Shown here in pieces: positions 25,244 to 34,052 of a DNA stretch of 64,000 bases. The position numbers were made by a program, and so were the translations under genes. The notes under the pieces were generated by a model that saw nothing but the letters and a program-made list of their open reading frames with translations, did not search any database and had not been told where the DNA came from. The stretch is from a virus: IMG/VR virus record IMGVR_UViG_3300029911_000024, positions 1 through 64,000 of that record, one strand, 5' to 3'. Within the stretch, counting starts at the first letter, position 1, and each line of letters begins with the position of its first letter.

Positions 25244-25644
25244 GCTGGGGACTTCATCAGCTTGTAATTGCGCGCCAAGGATGGACGCCGGTTCTCATCC
25301 TGGCCAAGCGGCATCGCGGCCGACTGCTGGGCATAGCAATAGACATAATCGGTGCCGAACTGGGACTGGGCGTTGCCAGCATGCAGGAAGGTAAAAATGG
25401 CCTGCTCTTTCTGCTGGACCACATTGAAATCGTTGGGTGCGCCGCGCACCCGCACCTGCACGCGCGGATAGCCGACCGGGATCGCAGTCTCTGGCGGCGG
25501 GCCGCCAGCAAAATAGACGCAGATCGACCTGTCTGGCGTTTCCTGCAAATAGCCGACGCGGACCATCCAGTCCTGGGTTTCGTCAGTGTCTTGGCCGAGA
25601 TCAGCCGTCACCAGCGCCGCCGCGATGTCGTCGAGCACGCTCAT
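25240..25644 (-). CDS. tail terminator-like protein
   Basis: A 134-residue protein (GYPRVQVRVRGAPNDFN, then QQKEQAIFTFLH). The pattern and place, after the HK97 gp10-like protein and before the tail tube, fit tail terminator/minor capsid proteins that cap the tail tube. Confidence 0.65.
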   Translation of the reverse strand: MSVLDDIAAALVTADLGQDTDETQDWMVRVGYLQETPDRSICVYFAGGPPPETAIPVGYPRVQVRVRGAPNDFNVVQQKEQAIFTFLHAGNAQSQFGTDYVYCYAQQSAAMPLGQDENRRPSLARNYKLMKSPA

Positions 25645-26093
25645 TCGACTTCTCCCGCGCCGCCGCTGTTGTCCTGCGTCGGTTCAACCGCCGGGGTTTT
25701 GACGCGCGCGGCGATCTTCGCCCCAAAGTTCTGGGTGTGCTCGTCGAAGGGCTGCTCAAGATATTTGGCTTGGCCGACCTTGTGATGCGCCTCCAAATTT
25801 TCATGGACCGCCAGCGCGTAGGCCGAGGTCGGCTCCAGCGTTTTGGGATTGATCTTGGTCGCCACGCCGCCATACCCGACCTCGTCGGTGATGTGACCGT
25901 CCTCGATCACCGGCTCGGCGACATAGCCCGAGCCGCGCAGCGCGCCGGTATCCACCGGCACCAGCGGCAGGCTATCCTTGAGCACGTCCTGCAATTCCTC
26001 ATAGGTGGCCTTGGCGATGGCGGGCGTGGCGACGCCCAGGATATAATCCGTCAAGGTCGCACTCATGGTCTTGCCACTGGCAGATCGCATCAT
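25641..26093 (-). CDS. HK97 gp10-like neck/tail completion protein
   Basis: A 150-residue protein. LPLVPVDTGALRGSGYV, VGYGGVATK and YALAVHENLEAHHKVGQAK are the conserved blocks of the HK97 gp10-like family. The ATG at 26093 is selected for its ATGA overlap with the upstream gene; 26066 is an alternative. Confidence 0.75.
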   Translation of the reverse strand: MMRSASGKTMSATLTDYILGVATPAIAKATYEELQDVLKDSLPLVPVDTGALRGSGYVAEPVIEDGHITDEVGYGGVATKINPKTLEPTSAYALAVHENLEAHHKVGQAKYLEQPFDEHTQNFGAKIAARVKTPAVEPTQDNSGGAGEVE

Positions 26094-26422
26094 CCGAAAT
26101 CGACCCTGGTAAACTGCTGTTCGCCGGTCTCGTCCTCGGCACCGTTGACGGCCAGGATCGGCGGGGTGGTGCCGTCTGGTAGCGTGACGCGAGAGGTGGG
26201 CGGGAACGGTGTCTGGCAATTCAGCCATATCCGCCCCTTGGTGGCGATCAACTCGCCTTGCGGCCCGCGAATGTACCCGGCCTTGTTTGAAACGTGCGCC
26301 TTATATGGCACGTCGGTGCCGTAGGTTGCGGCTCCGTATTGGTCACTGTTGAGGCGTGGCGCGACCTTCACGACGCTGGGCATCATGTCTGCAAAGTCAG
26401 CGATGAAGCTGTCGGCCGTCAC
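26090..26422 (-). CDS. head closure-like neck protein
   Basis: A 110-residue beta-rich protein (PSVVKVAPRLNSDQYG ... RIWLNCQTPFPPTSRVTL). The gene order adaptor - this - gp10-like - terminator points to the head-closure ring. GTG start overlapping the upstream stop. Confidence 0.6.
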   Translation of the reverse strand: MTADSFIADFADMMPSVVKVAPRLNSDQYGAATYGTDVPYKAHVSNKAGYIRGPQGELIATKGRIWLNCQTPFPPTSRVTLPDGTTPPILAVNGAEDETGEQQFTRVDFG

Positions 26423-27228
26423 GCGCTGTCCTCCGGCACATTATTGTTCTGGAAGCCGCCATAGCTGCCGCCGCGATTGTCGAATTTCTTGAGCGTGGTG
26501 AACGCGCCGATGGCGTCGCTGTTGAAGCGCGGAGAATAGGCGTTGCGGTCTGACTTGCTGATGCCAGCGGTATACATGCCGCCGCCGTGCATGTCGGCCT
26601 GGGCCTGATAGTCGTCGGCTGCGTTGAAGAAGTTCTTGGAAATCTCGCCGTAATTGATCGACAGATCGCCCAGGCGCTTGGTGGCCTTCCCTGCATATTT
26701 CTGGCCGAGCATCCGGCAGACCTGGGCGGCGACATAGAGCGGGCCGCCGAAAGTCGTGGCGAGACCGTTATAGACCTGATCGGAAAAATACGGGCTGTCG
26801 GTGTCTGTGTCGCCAACCAAGGCGCGGGCAAAGTCGCGCGCGGTGGTTGCTGGATCGCCCGTGCTGGTCGCCAACGGCTTTGGCGAAACCGTCATCTGGC
26901 CGGTGGCTACCGTCGAAACAGCGCCGGTCATGTCGGTGATCGAGAGTGTATAATAATACCCCTCGGACATACTGGCCGTGTCGGCGGCAACAAAGGTGCA
27001 TTGCATCTGGCCGGTCGAGCCGCTGCCGACAATCGAGAGACCGGTTGTCAGTGTCTTGGTCAGCGCAACAGGCGTGCCAGTGTCGAGATTCTGCTGCACC
27101 ACCAGCGAGGCAGCCGTGACATTGCCGCTGCCAATAGGAATCGGATTGTCGTTCCCATCGGTGATCGTCCACACGACGATTCCGGCGTTCCCCTGGACAA
27201 TCGAGAAATCCTGATTTGCGACGGTCAT
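26419..27228 (-). CDS. Ig-like domain fused to head-tail adaptor
   Basis: A 269-residue protein in two parts. Residues about 1-115 (QGNAGIVVWTITDGNDNP, TTGLSIVGSGSTGQMQC) look like a BppU_N/Ig-like beta domain. About 125-210 (ARDFARALVGDTDTDSPYF, KRLGDLSINYGEISK) match helical gp6-like adaptors that dock on the portal. The fusion would place a beta domain at the neck. Confidence 0.6.
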   Translation of the reverse strand: MTVANQDFSIVQGNAGIVVWTITDGNDNPIPIGSGNVTAASLVVQQNLDTGTPVALTKTLTTGLSIVGSGSTGQMQCTFVAADTASMSEGYYYTLSITDMTGAVSTVATGQMTVSPKPLATSTGDPATTARDFARALVGDTDTDSPYFSDQVYNGLATTFGGPLYVAAQVCRMLGQKYAGKATKRLGDLSINYGEISKNFFNAADDYQAQADMHGGGMYTAGISKSDRNAYSPRFNSDAIGAFTTLKKFDNRGGSYGGFQNNNVPEDSA

Positions 27229-28928
27229 GTTTTGACACTCCCCACCAGCAGCACCTCGACCTTAGACCCTTGAAGTTCGGTCGTCTGCTTGGTGCCCTCA
27301 AGCTGTACCGTGACTTTGCTTCCCTGCAAAGCCTGCTGTCCGATCAGCGCATAGCCGTAAAAGGCGATGGGGATGCCGCTGTCATCGTGGACCTGCATGG
27401 TGATCTCGATGCGCGCGGGCGCGTCGGTCAGGATGGTTCCGGTTCGGTCGATCCGGCTGGGCAGGTCGACCAGCAGCGCGCCGCGCCATTCCACCCGGTT
27501 TTTGGAATCGACGCGCACGGGCGTCAGCCGCTCCACCACGGCCGCCACCGCGCTGGCGATCCCAGACATCAGCGCCGCCGGGATCGGCGTGCTGGCCGCC
27601 AGCGTGCCGCTGTAGGCCGCCTTGGAAGGCGTCAGGCCGGTGACGGTCGCGGTGTGCTCCAGGCTGCCCGGCGCGTCCTGTCGAATGCGAGACAGTTCCT
27701 CGACCAACGCGGCAGTGTTGCTTTGAAGCCACGCCCGGAACTCCACCGCCTCGGCCCGGTCAACCCGGATAAGGCTGACGTGCTCGGTTGGTATTTTCAC
27801 CCCAGGCCCTCCAATGCCCAAGCCGCGCTCCAGCGGGGCCGCAGACAGCGCCAGTTCGGTGCCCAGGCGCTCGCCTACCTCCGGCGTGTCCCGGGCCATG
27901 GTGCCCTTCTGGTCGTCCCTGACTGGCGTGGCGGCGGCGATGCCACCCAGGTGCTCCAGCGGCGGGACAGCCGTGCTGCGCACGCCGAGCAGCGCCTCGA
28001 CTGCTTCCAGGGTGCTCACCACCATGGTGCCGCGAAACTCGATGGGGAATGTCGGTGTCGTGAACCGCAGGCTTCCGATGATCTGGATTGGAATCAGGGA
28101 CAACGGCTTCACATCGAAGGTCTTTTCCAGCGGCACCGTCACGATGGGCTTGACGTCTGTAGTGCGCTCAACCTGGGCCGGGGTTGAGACCGGCACGCCC
28201 ATGGTGTGCTCGGCGGGTTCCGGCGTGGTGCGCTGGAGCGTGCCAAGGCTCTCGATGCGGCCCGGTGTATCGGCGCGCGCGCTTCCGGCGACCTCGATCC
28301 GCGTCGCGGACAATGGCTTGACGTCGAAGGCGTGCTCGGGCGGGCTCGGCGCGTCGCGCAACTCGCTGGCCAGATGCTCGGCCGCCGATTGCTCGATCAG
28401 CGCCAAGGTAGCCGACCATTCCGTCGGAGCCCCGAACAGGTTGATGATCTGGATCGCGATGTCGAGCGGCGCAAAGCTGTCAGCATGAACCGCATTAACG
28501 ATTTCCGACCGGCTCGGCGTATCGGCCAGGAGTGGCGCAAAATCGTCGAAGTTGATCGCCCAATCGAAGAAAATATGACTGAACCACTCGGTCGGGACCG
28601 CGACAATTGGTTTGACGTCAAAGGTGTGCTCGGCAACGGTGGCGCTGAAAGACGAAACGCCATCCAAGATTTCGAGACAGGAAAATTCGAGGCGCAGACC
28701 TGCGGCCTGGGTGATCTCCATCGGCACGAACACTGGCGGCGAGACCATAAGCGTGATCTCGTCAGGCTGCTGAGTATTGGAGTTGTCGGGGATGATCCGG
28801 CCGCCCGTACTGTCGTTAATCAGAAAGCCGCCGAGGCCTTCCAGCCAGAAGCCGTTAGATCGCGACGTGGTGTGGGTGTAGAGCCCTTCCGCAACCGACG
28901 CGCTGTCTGCGAAAATGTTGGATGTCAT
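27225..28928 (-). CDS. virion protein built of ~14-residue degenerate repeats
   Basis: A 567-residue protein. After an N-terminal region (about 1-90), most of the chain repeats a unit near xxxTPxxIExxGTL; examples are ARADTPGRIESLGTL, VPVSTPAQVERTTDV, RFTTPTFPIEFRGTM and ARDTPEVGERLGT. The short strand-turn-strand period suggests a beta-solenoid or stacked fibre. It is coupled by ATGA to the adaptor gene. I know no named family for it. Confidence 0.6.
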   Translation of the reverse strand: MTSNIFADSASVAEGLYTHTTSRSNGFWLEGLGGFLINDSTGGRIIPDNSNTQQPDEITLMVSPPVFVPMEITQAAGLRLEFSCLEILDGVSSFSATVAEHTFDVKPIVAVPTEWFSHIFFDWAINFDDFAPLLADTPSRSEIVNAVHADSFAPLDIAIQIINLFGAPTEWSATLALIEQSAAEHLASELRDAPSPPEHAFDVKPLSATRIEVAGSARADTPGRIESLGTLQRTTPEPAEHTMGVPVSTPAQVERTTDVKPIVTVPLEKTFDVKPLSLIPIQIIGSLRFTTPTFPIEFRGTMVVSTLEAVEALLGVRSTAVPPLEHLGGIAAATPVRDDQKGTMARDTPEVGERLGTELALSAAPLERGLGIGGPGVKIPTEHVSLIRVDRAEAVEFRAWLQSNTAALVEELSRIRQDAPGSLEHTATVTGLTPSKAAYSGTLAASTPIPAALMSGIASAVAAVVERLTPVRVDSKNRVEWRGALLVDLPSRIDRTGTILTDAPARIEITMQVHDDSGIPIAFYGYALIGQQALQGSKVTVQLEGTKQTTELQGSKVEVLLVGSVKT

Positions 28929-28937
28929 GGCCCATCC

Positions 28938-29156
28938 TTATGGAGGCGTGAGACCAAGCGCCGTCACGGCGGCATCACTATAAGCGGCGGAAGAACTATC
29001 AGCATTGATGACCGTCGCGCCGCCATGCCAATCGAGCAAGAATTGCCGGCAGTCGGCATTGTCCATGCTCATCGGGATAAAGGCGTTATCAGAGCGCCGC
29101 ACCATGACGGCTCTTGAGATCGGGTCTGCTTGGCAGAACTGGTAGGACGCGGTCAC
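28938..29156 (-). CDS. small virion-region protein
   Basis: A 72-residue protein with GTG start (GGAG eight bases before) right after a fibre gene. FLLDWHGGATVINADS is the only distinctive stretch. Unknown. Confidence 0.5.
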   Translation of the reverse strand: MTASYQFCQADPISRAVMVRRSDNAFIPMSMDNADCRQFLLDWHGGATVINADSSSAAYSDAAVTALGLTPP

Positions 29157-29157
29157 A

Positions 29158-30390
29158 TCAAAGCTCCGCTGAAATGGTGATTGTCGCGTTGTTCAAATAG
29201 AAAATCGAACTTTGCCCAGCGGTCAGTCCGCTATAGCCCGAACCCGAAACGCGGAAAGTTGCCACAGATTCGTTGATGCCCGTATTGGTGCCAACCGTCC
29301 CGGGCACTGAAACAGTTCCGTCCAAAAAACACCCATCACCTACTGAACCGCCAGCGGGCGGCAGTGTGATGGTGGTAGCAGCCGTTCGCATTGATACGCG
29401 CAAAGGGAAATTGCAAATGGCCGCCGAGATGCCCGTCGCCTGCCCCTGACCGGCATACTCGCCGACATTGCCAATTCCGATAACCTGATAGTACCGCTGG
29501 CACCGTTGCATGGCGGTCGCAAAGTCATCAGGCACGAATGGCGTCGGAACCGATCCGCGCTCCAGCTTTACGCCACCGAGTGCCATAGTGGCACCGTTAG
29601 TGGCTACCAAATTAGTCTGGCTGGTAACGCCGAAGAAATTTCCGGACTGCCATGAACCTGCTGACGCAGCTTTCGAAGCGCCCGCACCAAAACTGATACG
29701 TAGTGTAAGTCCGGCATTTATCCCGGTATTGATTGCGTTCGATGTGTCGCCCGGGATTGTTACCGAGACAATCTTCGGCGTGTTGGCCGTCAAAGCAAAC
29801 GAGAAGGGATATGAGAAACCGGCGCTGTTGTTATAAAGCAGGCCACTATAAGTTCCGGTGACGCTGGCCTGAACAGCAAATGAAATAGTGACTGACTGCG
29901 CTGATGCGCGCCCAAAAACCAAATCTTGGAGATTGCCAGCCTCAATGGGCTGCTCCAGGGCGAAAAAGTCAGTCGATCCGACGGTTGTGGCTGCCAGCGA
30001 CGTGACGGTTATCCCGCCCGGCATTCCAAGGGCAGCGAATGTGTTATTCGCTGTCGTGTTGAATTGTTGGACTGAAAACTTTGAAGCCTGAGACATTCGC
30101 GCCGCCCAGCGGTCGACGGTATAGGTTCCGTCTGATGCTGGAGTTAGGCTCGCGCCAGCATTGCGCTGGTCAATCCGCATATCGCCGTTGATGATCTTGT
30201 TATTTTGCGAAAGCCCGAGCGACGCGAGAAAATCCCGAACGAACATATTCTCGGGCGCATAGGTGTTGTTGTTTGGGTTCGCGGCGTCTGTGCCAGACAC
30301 CAGCTTTGCCAGCAGCAGCAGGTCGAGCGCTCCCGGCGTCCCGGTGAGGGATGTGGTGTTGGTGAGCGCCTTGATGGTGCTGTCGGACAT
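29158..30390 (-). CDS. carbohydrate-binding fibre/appendage protein
   Basis: A 410-residue beta protein. NGDMRIDQRNAG followed by DGTYTVDRWAAR, and later GGVKLERGSVPTPFVP with ATAMQRCQRYYQV, are the hallmark of jelly-roll carbohydrate-binding modules in phage appendages. It likely binds a surface glycan. Confidence 0.7.
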   Translation of the reverse strand: MSDSTIKALTNTTSLTGTPGALDLLLLAKLVSGTDAANPNNNTYAPENMFVRDFLASLGLSQNNKIINGDMRIDQRNAGASLTPASDGTYTVDRWAARMSQASKFSVQQFNTTANNTFAALGMPGGITVTSLAATTVGSTDFFALEQPIEAGNLQDLVFGRASAQSVTISFAVQASVTGTYSGLLYNNSAGFSYPFSFALTANTPKIVSVTIPGDTSNAINTGINAGLTLRISFGAGASKAASAGSWQSGNFFGVTSQTNLVATNGATMALGGVKLERGSVPTPFVPDDFATAMQRCQRYYQVIGIGNVGEYAGQGQATGISAAICNFPLRVSMRTAATTITLPPAGGSVGDGCFLDGTVSVPGTVGTNTGINESVATFRVSGSGYSGLTAGQSSIFYLNNATITISAEL

Positions 30391-30418
30391 CAAATTCCCC
30401 TAGCCGGGGGCCCGGCCC

Positions 30419-31696
30419 TTAAACCGTGGTGCCGAACTCGCGCAGCGTGAAGCTGGTCTTAGCCGGGGCCAGACCGGGCGTCAGATGCAGATGCAGCCAG
30501 ACTGCCTGGGCACCAGCGGCGTTTGGAGCCGCGCCAGAAGGCAAATTCTGCGGCGACGGGACATTGATGGTCTGCGGAGCCGCCCCGTTGCTGATGTACT
30601 GGTTGACAGCCGCCCCGTTGGAATGGGTCGCGGCGGTCGAACCGCACTGACCACGTGCGACGGTCCACGAGTTGGTGCCCGCGCCAGCAGTGACAAACAG
30701 GATTTCGCTGTCGATCTGGATGAAAAAGCCGCCATTCACGATGGTCGACGGAAACTGGCTGTTGCCCGTCATCGTCAGGGTTGTCGCGGTCGTGGTGGTG
30801 ATCGCCGCGCCCAGCGTGTTCGCGCCCAGGCTTTGCAGTCCGCTCGTCGGGCCCGTCTGGCGGGCCGCCGTGGTGCCGGTGTCGTTGAGCGCCGATGTCA
30901 GTGCCAGATCGAGGATGCCGGACGCCGGATCAACCTGCTTGCTGATCTGCACAGCGGTCAGCGCGGTCGCGGTGTTGTTGTTGACCGCGAAAATCTTCTC
31001 GAAATAGTCCTTGTTCACGCCGCCAGCGATGTCGGCCGAGGCATTGTAGAACGGACGACGCACCTGGGTGACTTGGTTGGGCGCGAGATTGAACAGCATG
31101 CCCTCATAGATCGAATAGGTCGAAGCGGACGAGGGCACGGTGCCCCAGTCGGAATCCACCGCCACGACATCGGTGCCATAGCCGGAGACCGCGATGATCT
31201 CCTTAAGCTGAAACTGCACGCCAGACGGGAGATTGTTCTCGATGCGCACAATGTTGCCGATGTTGGCCGTCGCGCCATCGCCAGACTGCAAGGTGATCGT
31301 GGCCGGGGTGATGCCGGACGAGTTCGCTGCTGCCTGGGCAGTGTGACCGCTGATGACAGCGGTATGGCTGATCGAGGCGATGACGCCGACAGCAGTGGTG
31401 CCGCCAGCAACAGCCTTCAGCAGGCGCTCGAAAGACTGCGACCCGGCCACCTTGGTGGTGCCGTTGAGGGTCTTGGTCTCGGTCTGGATTGCGCCAGTGC
31501 CGTCGCGGCCGGTCTGGGCGATTGTGGTCGCCGTGTCGCTGGCGCTGGACGAGACGTAGTCCATCGTGCCGGTGGGCGAGACATCGGTGAAGGTGATCTT
31601 GTTGGAGAAGTTGACAGCGCCGCCTTGAGTCGTGCCGTCGGCATCGGACATATTTGCCGAACCGTAGAAGCGAATATCGCCGGGCTTAACGCTCAT
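30419..31696 (-). CDS. virion structural protein
   Basis: A 425-residue, Ser/Thr/Asn-rich beta protein starting MSVKPGDIRFYGSANMSD, with LPSGVQFQLKEIIAVSGYG in the middle. It has its own operator-bearing promoter 50-80 bases upstream. A decoration or fibre protein is most likely. Confidence 0.6.
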   Translation of the reverse strand: MSVKPGDIRFYGSANMSDADGTTQGGAVNFSNKITFTDVSPTGTMDYVSSSASDTATTIAQTGRDGTGAIQTETKTLNGTTKVAGSQSFERLLKAVAGGTTAVGVIASISHTAVISGHTAQAAANSSGITPATITLQSGDGATANIGNIVRIENNLPSGVQFQLKEIIAVSGYGTDVVAVDSDWGTVPSSASTYSIYEGMLFNLAPNQVTQVRRPFYNASADIAGGVNKDYFEKIFAVNNNTATALTAVQISKQVDPASGILDLALTSALNDTGTTAARQTGPTSGLQSLGANTLGAAITTTTATTLTMTGNSQFPSTIVNGGFFIQIDSEILFVTAGAGTNSWTVARGQCGSTAATHSNGAAVNQYISNGAAPQTINVPSPQNLPSGAAPNAAGAQAVWLHLHLTPGLAPAKTSFTLREFGTTV

Positions 31697-31742
31697 GTCT
31701 TTTGTCCCCTAGAATCGTGCCCGCAGAGAAGGCATGTAAGCA

Positions 31743-31778
31743 GAGATAGGCAACATCGTCACCGTGGACAGTATGTCC
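31743..31778 (-). promoter_or_regulatory. promoter with operator over the -35
   Basis: GGACAGTATGTCC at 31766-31778. On the minus strand its CTGTCC is followed after exactly 17 bp by TATCTC (31743-31748). It drives the structural gene at 30419-31696. Confidence 0.65.
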
Positions 31779-31796
31779 TAAATCGTCATGTAAGCC

Positions 31797-32159
31797 TCAA
31801 TAGATCAGCGGCCAAAACCCTGCCGAGGGGTGATCCCAAGGCCATGGGTTTGGCGGAAGATGGGAATCCTCGTGAATGATCTGGCAGCCTAACTCGCGGG
31901 GGTCGCCGTCATCGCTCAGAACATGATACCAGCCGAGCGCGTCGCGGCCCGTGCAGGAACCGATCGTTCCGCGCTCGTTCGTCCTGACGCCAAGCCCGCG
32001 ACAGTAGCCGTCGATAAACTGACTGTGCATCCAGACGGCGCGTGCGGCGACCTTGTGTCCCTGATATTGCGGCGGCGGCATCGTGATGGTTCCGCAGCCC
32101 TGATCCGCGACGCACCCACCGAGCGCCAACGCAGCAGCGAGGGCGAGAAAGCGGGTCAT
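31797..32159 (-). CDS. phage lipoprotein with HExxH-like motif
   Basis: A 120-residue protein with a signal peptide and lipobox (LAAALALGGC, LGGC). The mature part holds further cysteines and IIHEDSHLP, which reads H-E-x-x-H. A Cys-rich, membrane-anchored zinc protein in a virion cluster could be a superinfection-exclusion or entry factor; catalysis is unproven. ATGA overlap with the upstream fibre gene. Confidence 0.6.
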   Translation of the reverse strand: MTRFLALAAALALGGCVADQGCGTITMPPPQYQGHKVAARAVWMHSQFIDGYCRGLGVRTNERGTIGSCTGRDALGWYHVLSDDGDPRELGCQIIHEDSHLPPNPWPWDHPSAGFWPLIY

Positions 32160-33430
32160 GGATAGACAGCCGCTGAATTGAATTGTCCCTTAGTTGGGCC
32201 GAAAGCTACGCGCTGCATATAGCCGTTCAAAGCGCGATCCGCGGCAGCACGATTAGCAAGATAAATAGAACCAGACGGGGTCCCCCATGAAGTCGCGTCC
32301 GTAACAAGCGTGCCACCGTTGGCGACAACAGAGGTGCCACTACTGTCCATTCCGAATGCAGATTTCACCGAATTGATAGTGGATGTGCTATTACCTGCCG
32401 TCCCAATGGCGGTGTTCGTACTGCCATTGGGAGAGATACTCACATTGGTAGTTGAACTCGCCCCGTAGAAAATGATTTGGTTTCCATTAATGTCGATGAG
32501 GCGTCTGGTGGTGGCGCTCACGGCATTTCCAAAAGAGTTGGTCTGGAAATAAGCCGCCTTCGCAGCTAGCGTCGCCGAAGCTGCCGCCCCAACCAACGTC
32601 ACATTATCCGCATTCCGCGTCACAGCAACTGTCGTGGTGGGGATGGGAGAGGTGGGGAAGGCGAGGTTTTCAACTTGCGGTGCCCAAACAAGGACGCCGC
32701 TCACGTTGTCGCCTGTATAGCTCCCCCACGTTGAATTTATGGTCCCGGCAAGTTGAACACCATAATTCGCAGACGAGGCCGGAACAAACTGTGCAGTACA
32801 CCGATACCAGCCATTGCCAATAAGGGTCACAGTGCCATTTGTAAGCACGCTTGTTTGTGTGACAACGGCGTTTTGCAGATCAAAAACAATCTGACCTACC
32901 GTGTTCACAACTATAACGACATAGCGCTGTCCAGACTGTTTGAAATAAGCGCTAATCGTGTAGGTCTGGGAAGCAGTAAGTGGAATGCTTGTCGCATTCA
33001 CGGAGTGAAACGTGGTGGTGTTGTTCGCAACAACAGATGCGGCATCTGTTGTCAGGTCTGGGGAAACCGCCGCGTTTGGCGTGACTGTAGCGGCAGAGGC
33101 AGTCCATGCTGCATTTCCAAGCGCCGAACTTTGAATAATCAAATTCGTACTCGCCTGCTCTACGTCAACGCCAAGACCGGAGCCGAGGCGCAGCGTGTTC
33201 GCGCTGCACGGGACGAGGAGCCCACTGGCATTCTGGACGTAGCTGGGGACGGTCTGCGCGCGCGTGACGCTGTGGATCGAGTTTATGTTGACCGGCTGCA
33301 AATTGCCGCCCTGCGCGACTGCGGCGAGACCGAGCGTGTAGTCGATGTAGAGGGACGAGGTCCAGAATTGGCTCGGTATCCAAGACGGAGCACCGCTTAA
33401 AAGTGCTCGCCGCGCGCCATAAAGTGCCAT
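32156..33430 (-). CDS. fibre protein with LamG/carbohydrate-binding-like domain
   Basis: A 424-residue beta protein. GVDVEQASTNLIIQS and LTASQTYTISAYFKQSGQ are recurrent in phage appendage proteins that carry sugar-binding jelly rolls. Slightly lower GC than neighbours, consistent with exchange between phages. Confidence 0.65.
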   Translation of the reverse strand: MALYGARRALLSGAPSWIPSQFWTSSLYIDYTLGLAAVAQGGNLQPVNINSIHSVTRAQTVPSYVQNASGLLVPCSANTLRLGSGLGVDVEQASTNLIIQSSALGNAAWTASAATVTPNAAVSPDLTTDAASVVANNTTTFHSVNATSIPLTASQTYTISAYFKQSGQRYVVIVVNTVGQIVFDLQNAVVTQTSVLTNGTVTLIGNGWYRCTAQFVPASSANYGVQLAGTINSTWGSYTGDNVSGVLVWAPQVENLAFPTSPIPTTTVAVTRNADNVTLVGAAASATLAAKAAYFQTNSFGNAVSATTRRLIDINGNQIIFYGASSTTNVSISPNGSTNTAIGTAGNSTSTINSVKSAFGMDSSGTSVVANGGTLVTDATSWGTPSGSIYLANRAAADRALNGYMQRVAFGPTKGQFNSAAVYP

Positions 33431-33435
33431 GGCGG

Positions 33436-34041
33436 TTAATCCTGCAATGGGATCAGGTCAACGCCAAGGATGTCAGAAGTGGCGGTGAAAGTCGGCGTCC
33501 CGGTGGTCACGAGAATGCCATAGAGCGTCGTGTTGCCAGCGCCAAGGGCAATCGCTTTGCCCAATCCGTCGAGATTGTAAATGGTGTGAGTGCCAAGAGC
33601 GCTCACTGCTGATGTGAACGACAGCTTTCCGATCAATGCCGGGATGTCAGCAGAATTTATGGCTGGTGCGGTCTTGTCCGCAAATGACGAATGGCTCGGG
33701 TTGGCATTGAACAGATACAGATCAAATTCTGATGTCTGCACCGACTTCATGCGCAGCACAGCGCTTTGCACGATGCCAGACCCAAGCGAGCCAAAGATGT
33801 TGGAGAAAGTGAGAACCTGTCCCACTTCATTGCCAACGGTGTAGGCGGCGCTTGCTGTAACAACAGGAACAGCCGTCACTGTGACGGTGTTCCCGTTCGC
33901 GTTGCTACTGGTCGGTGACGTTTTCGGTATGATGGGACTGGCGGCCGTGCCATTCCCTGTCGATGCTAGGATGCGCGCGGCATCGCCGTCGCTGGTCTCA
34001 TAAACGCAGTCGCGGGAAAGGGCGGACGGGTTGTTGACCAC
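33436..34041 (-). CDS. virion structural protein
   Basis: A 201-residue beta-rich protein (AVLRMKSVQTSEFDLYLFN). GTG start. It belongs to the block of structural genes next to the capsid. Decoration or head-fibre protein by context. Confidence 0.5.
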   Translation of the reverse strand: MVNNPSALSRDCVYETSDGDAARILASTGNGTAASPIIPKTSPTSSNANGNTVTVTAVPVVTASAAYTVGNEVGQVLTFSNIFGSLGSGIVQSAVLRMKSVQTSEFDLYLFNANPSHSSFADKTAPAINSADIPALIGKLSFTSAVSALGTHTIYNLDGLGKAIALGAGNTTLYGILVTTGTPTFTATSDILGVDLIPLQD

Positions 34042-34052
34042 TTAAGCCCCTC

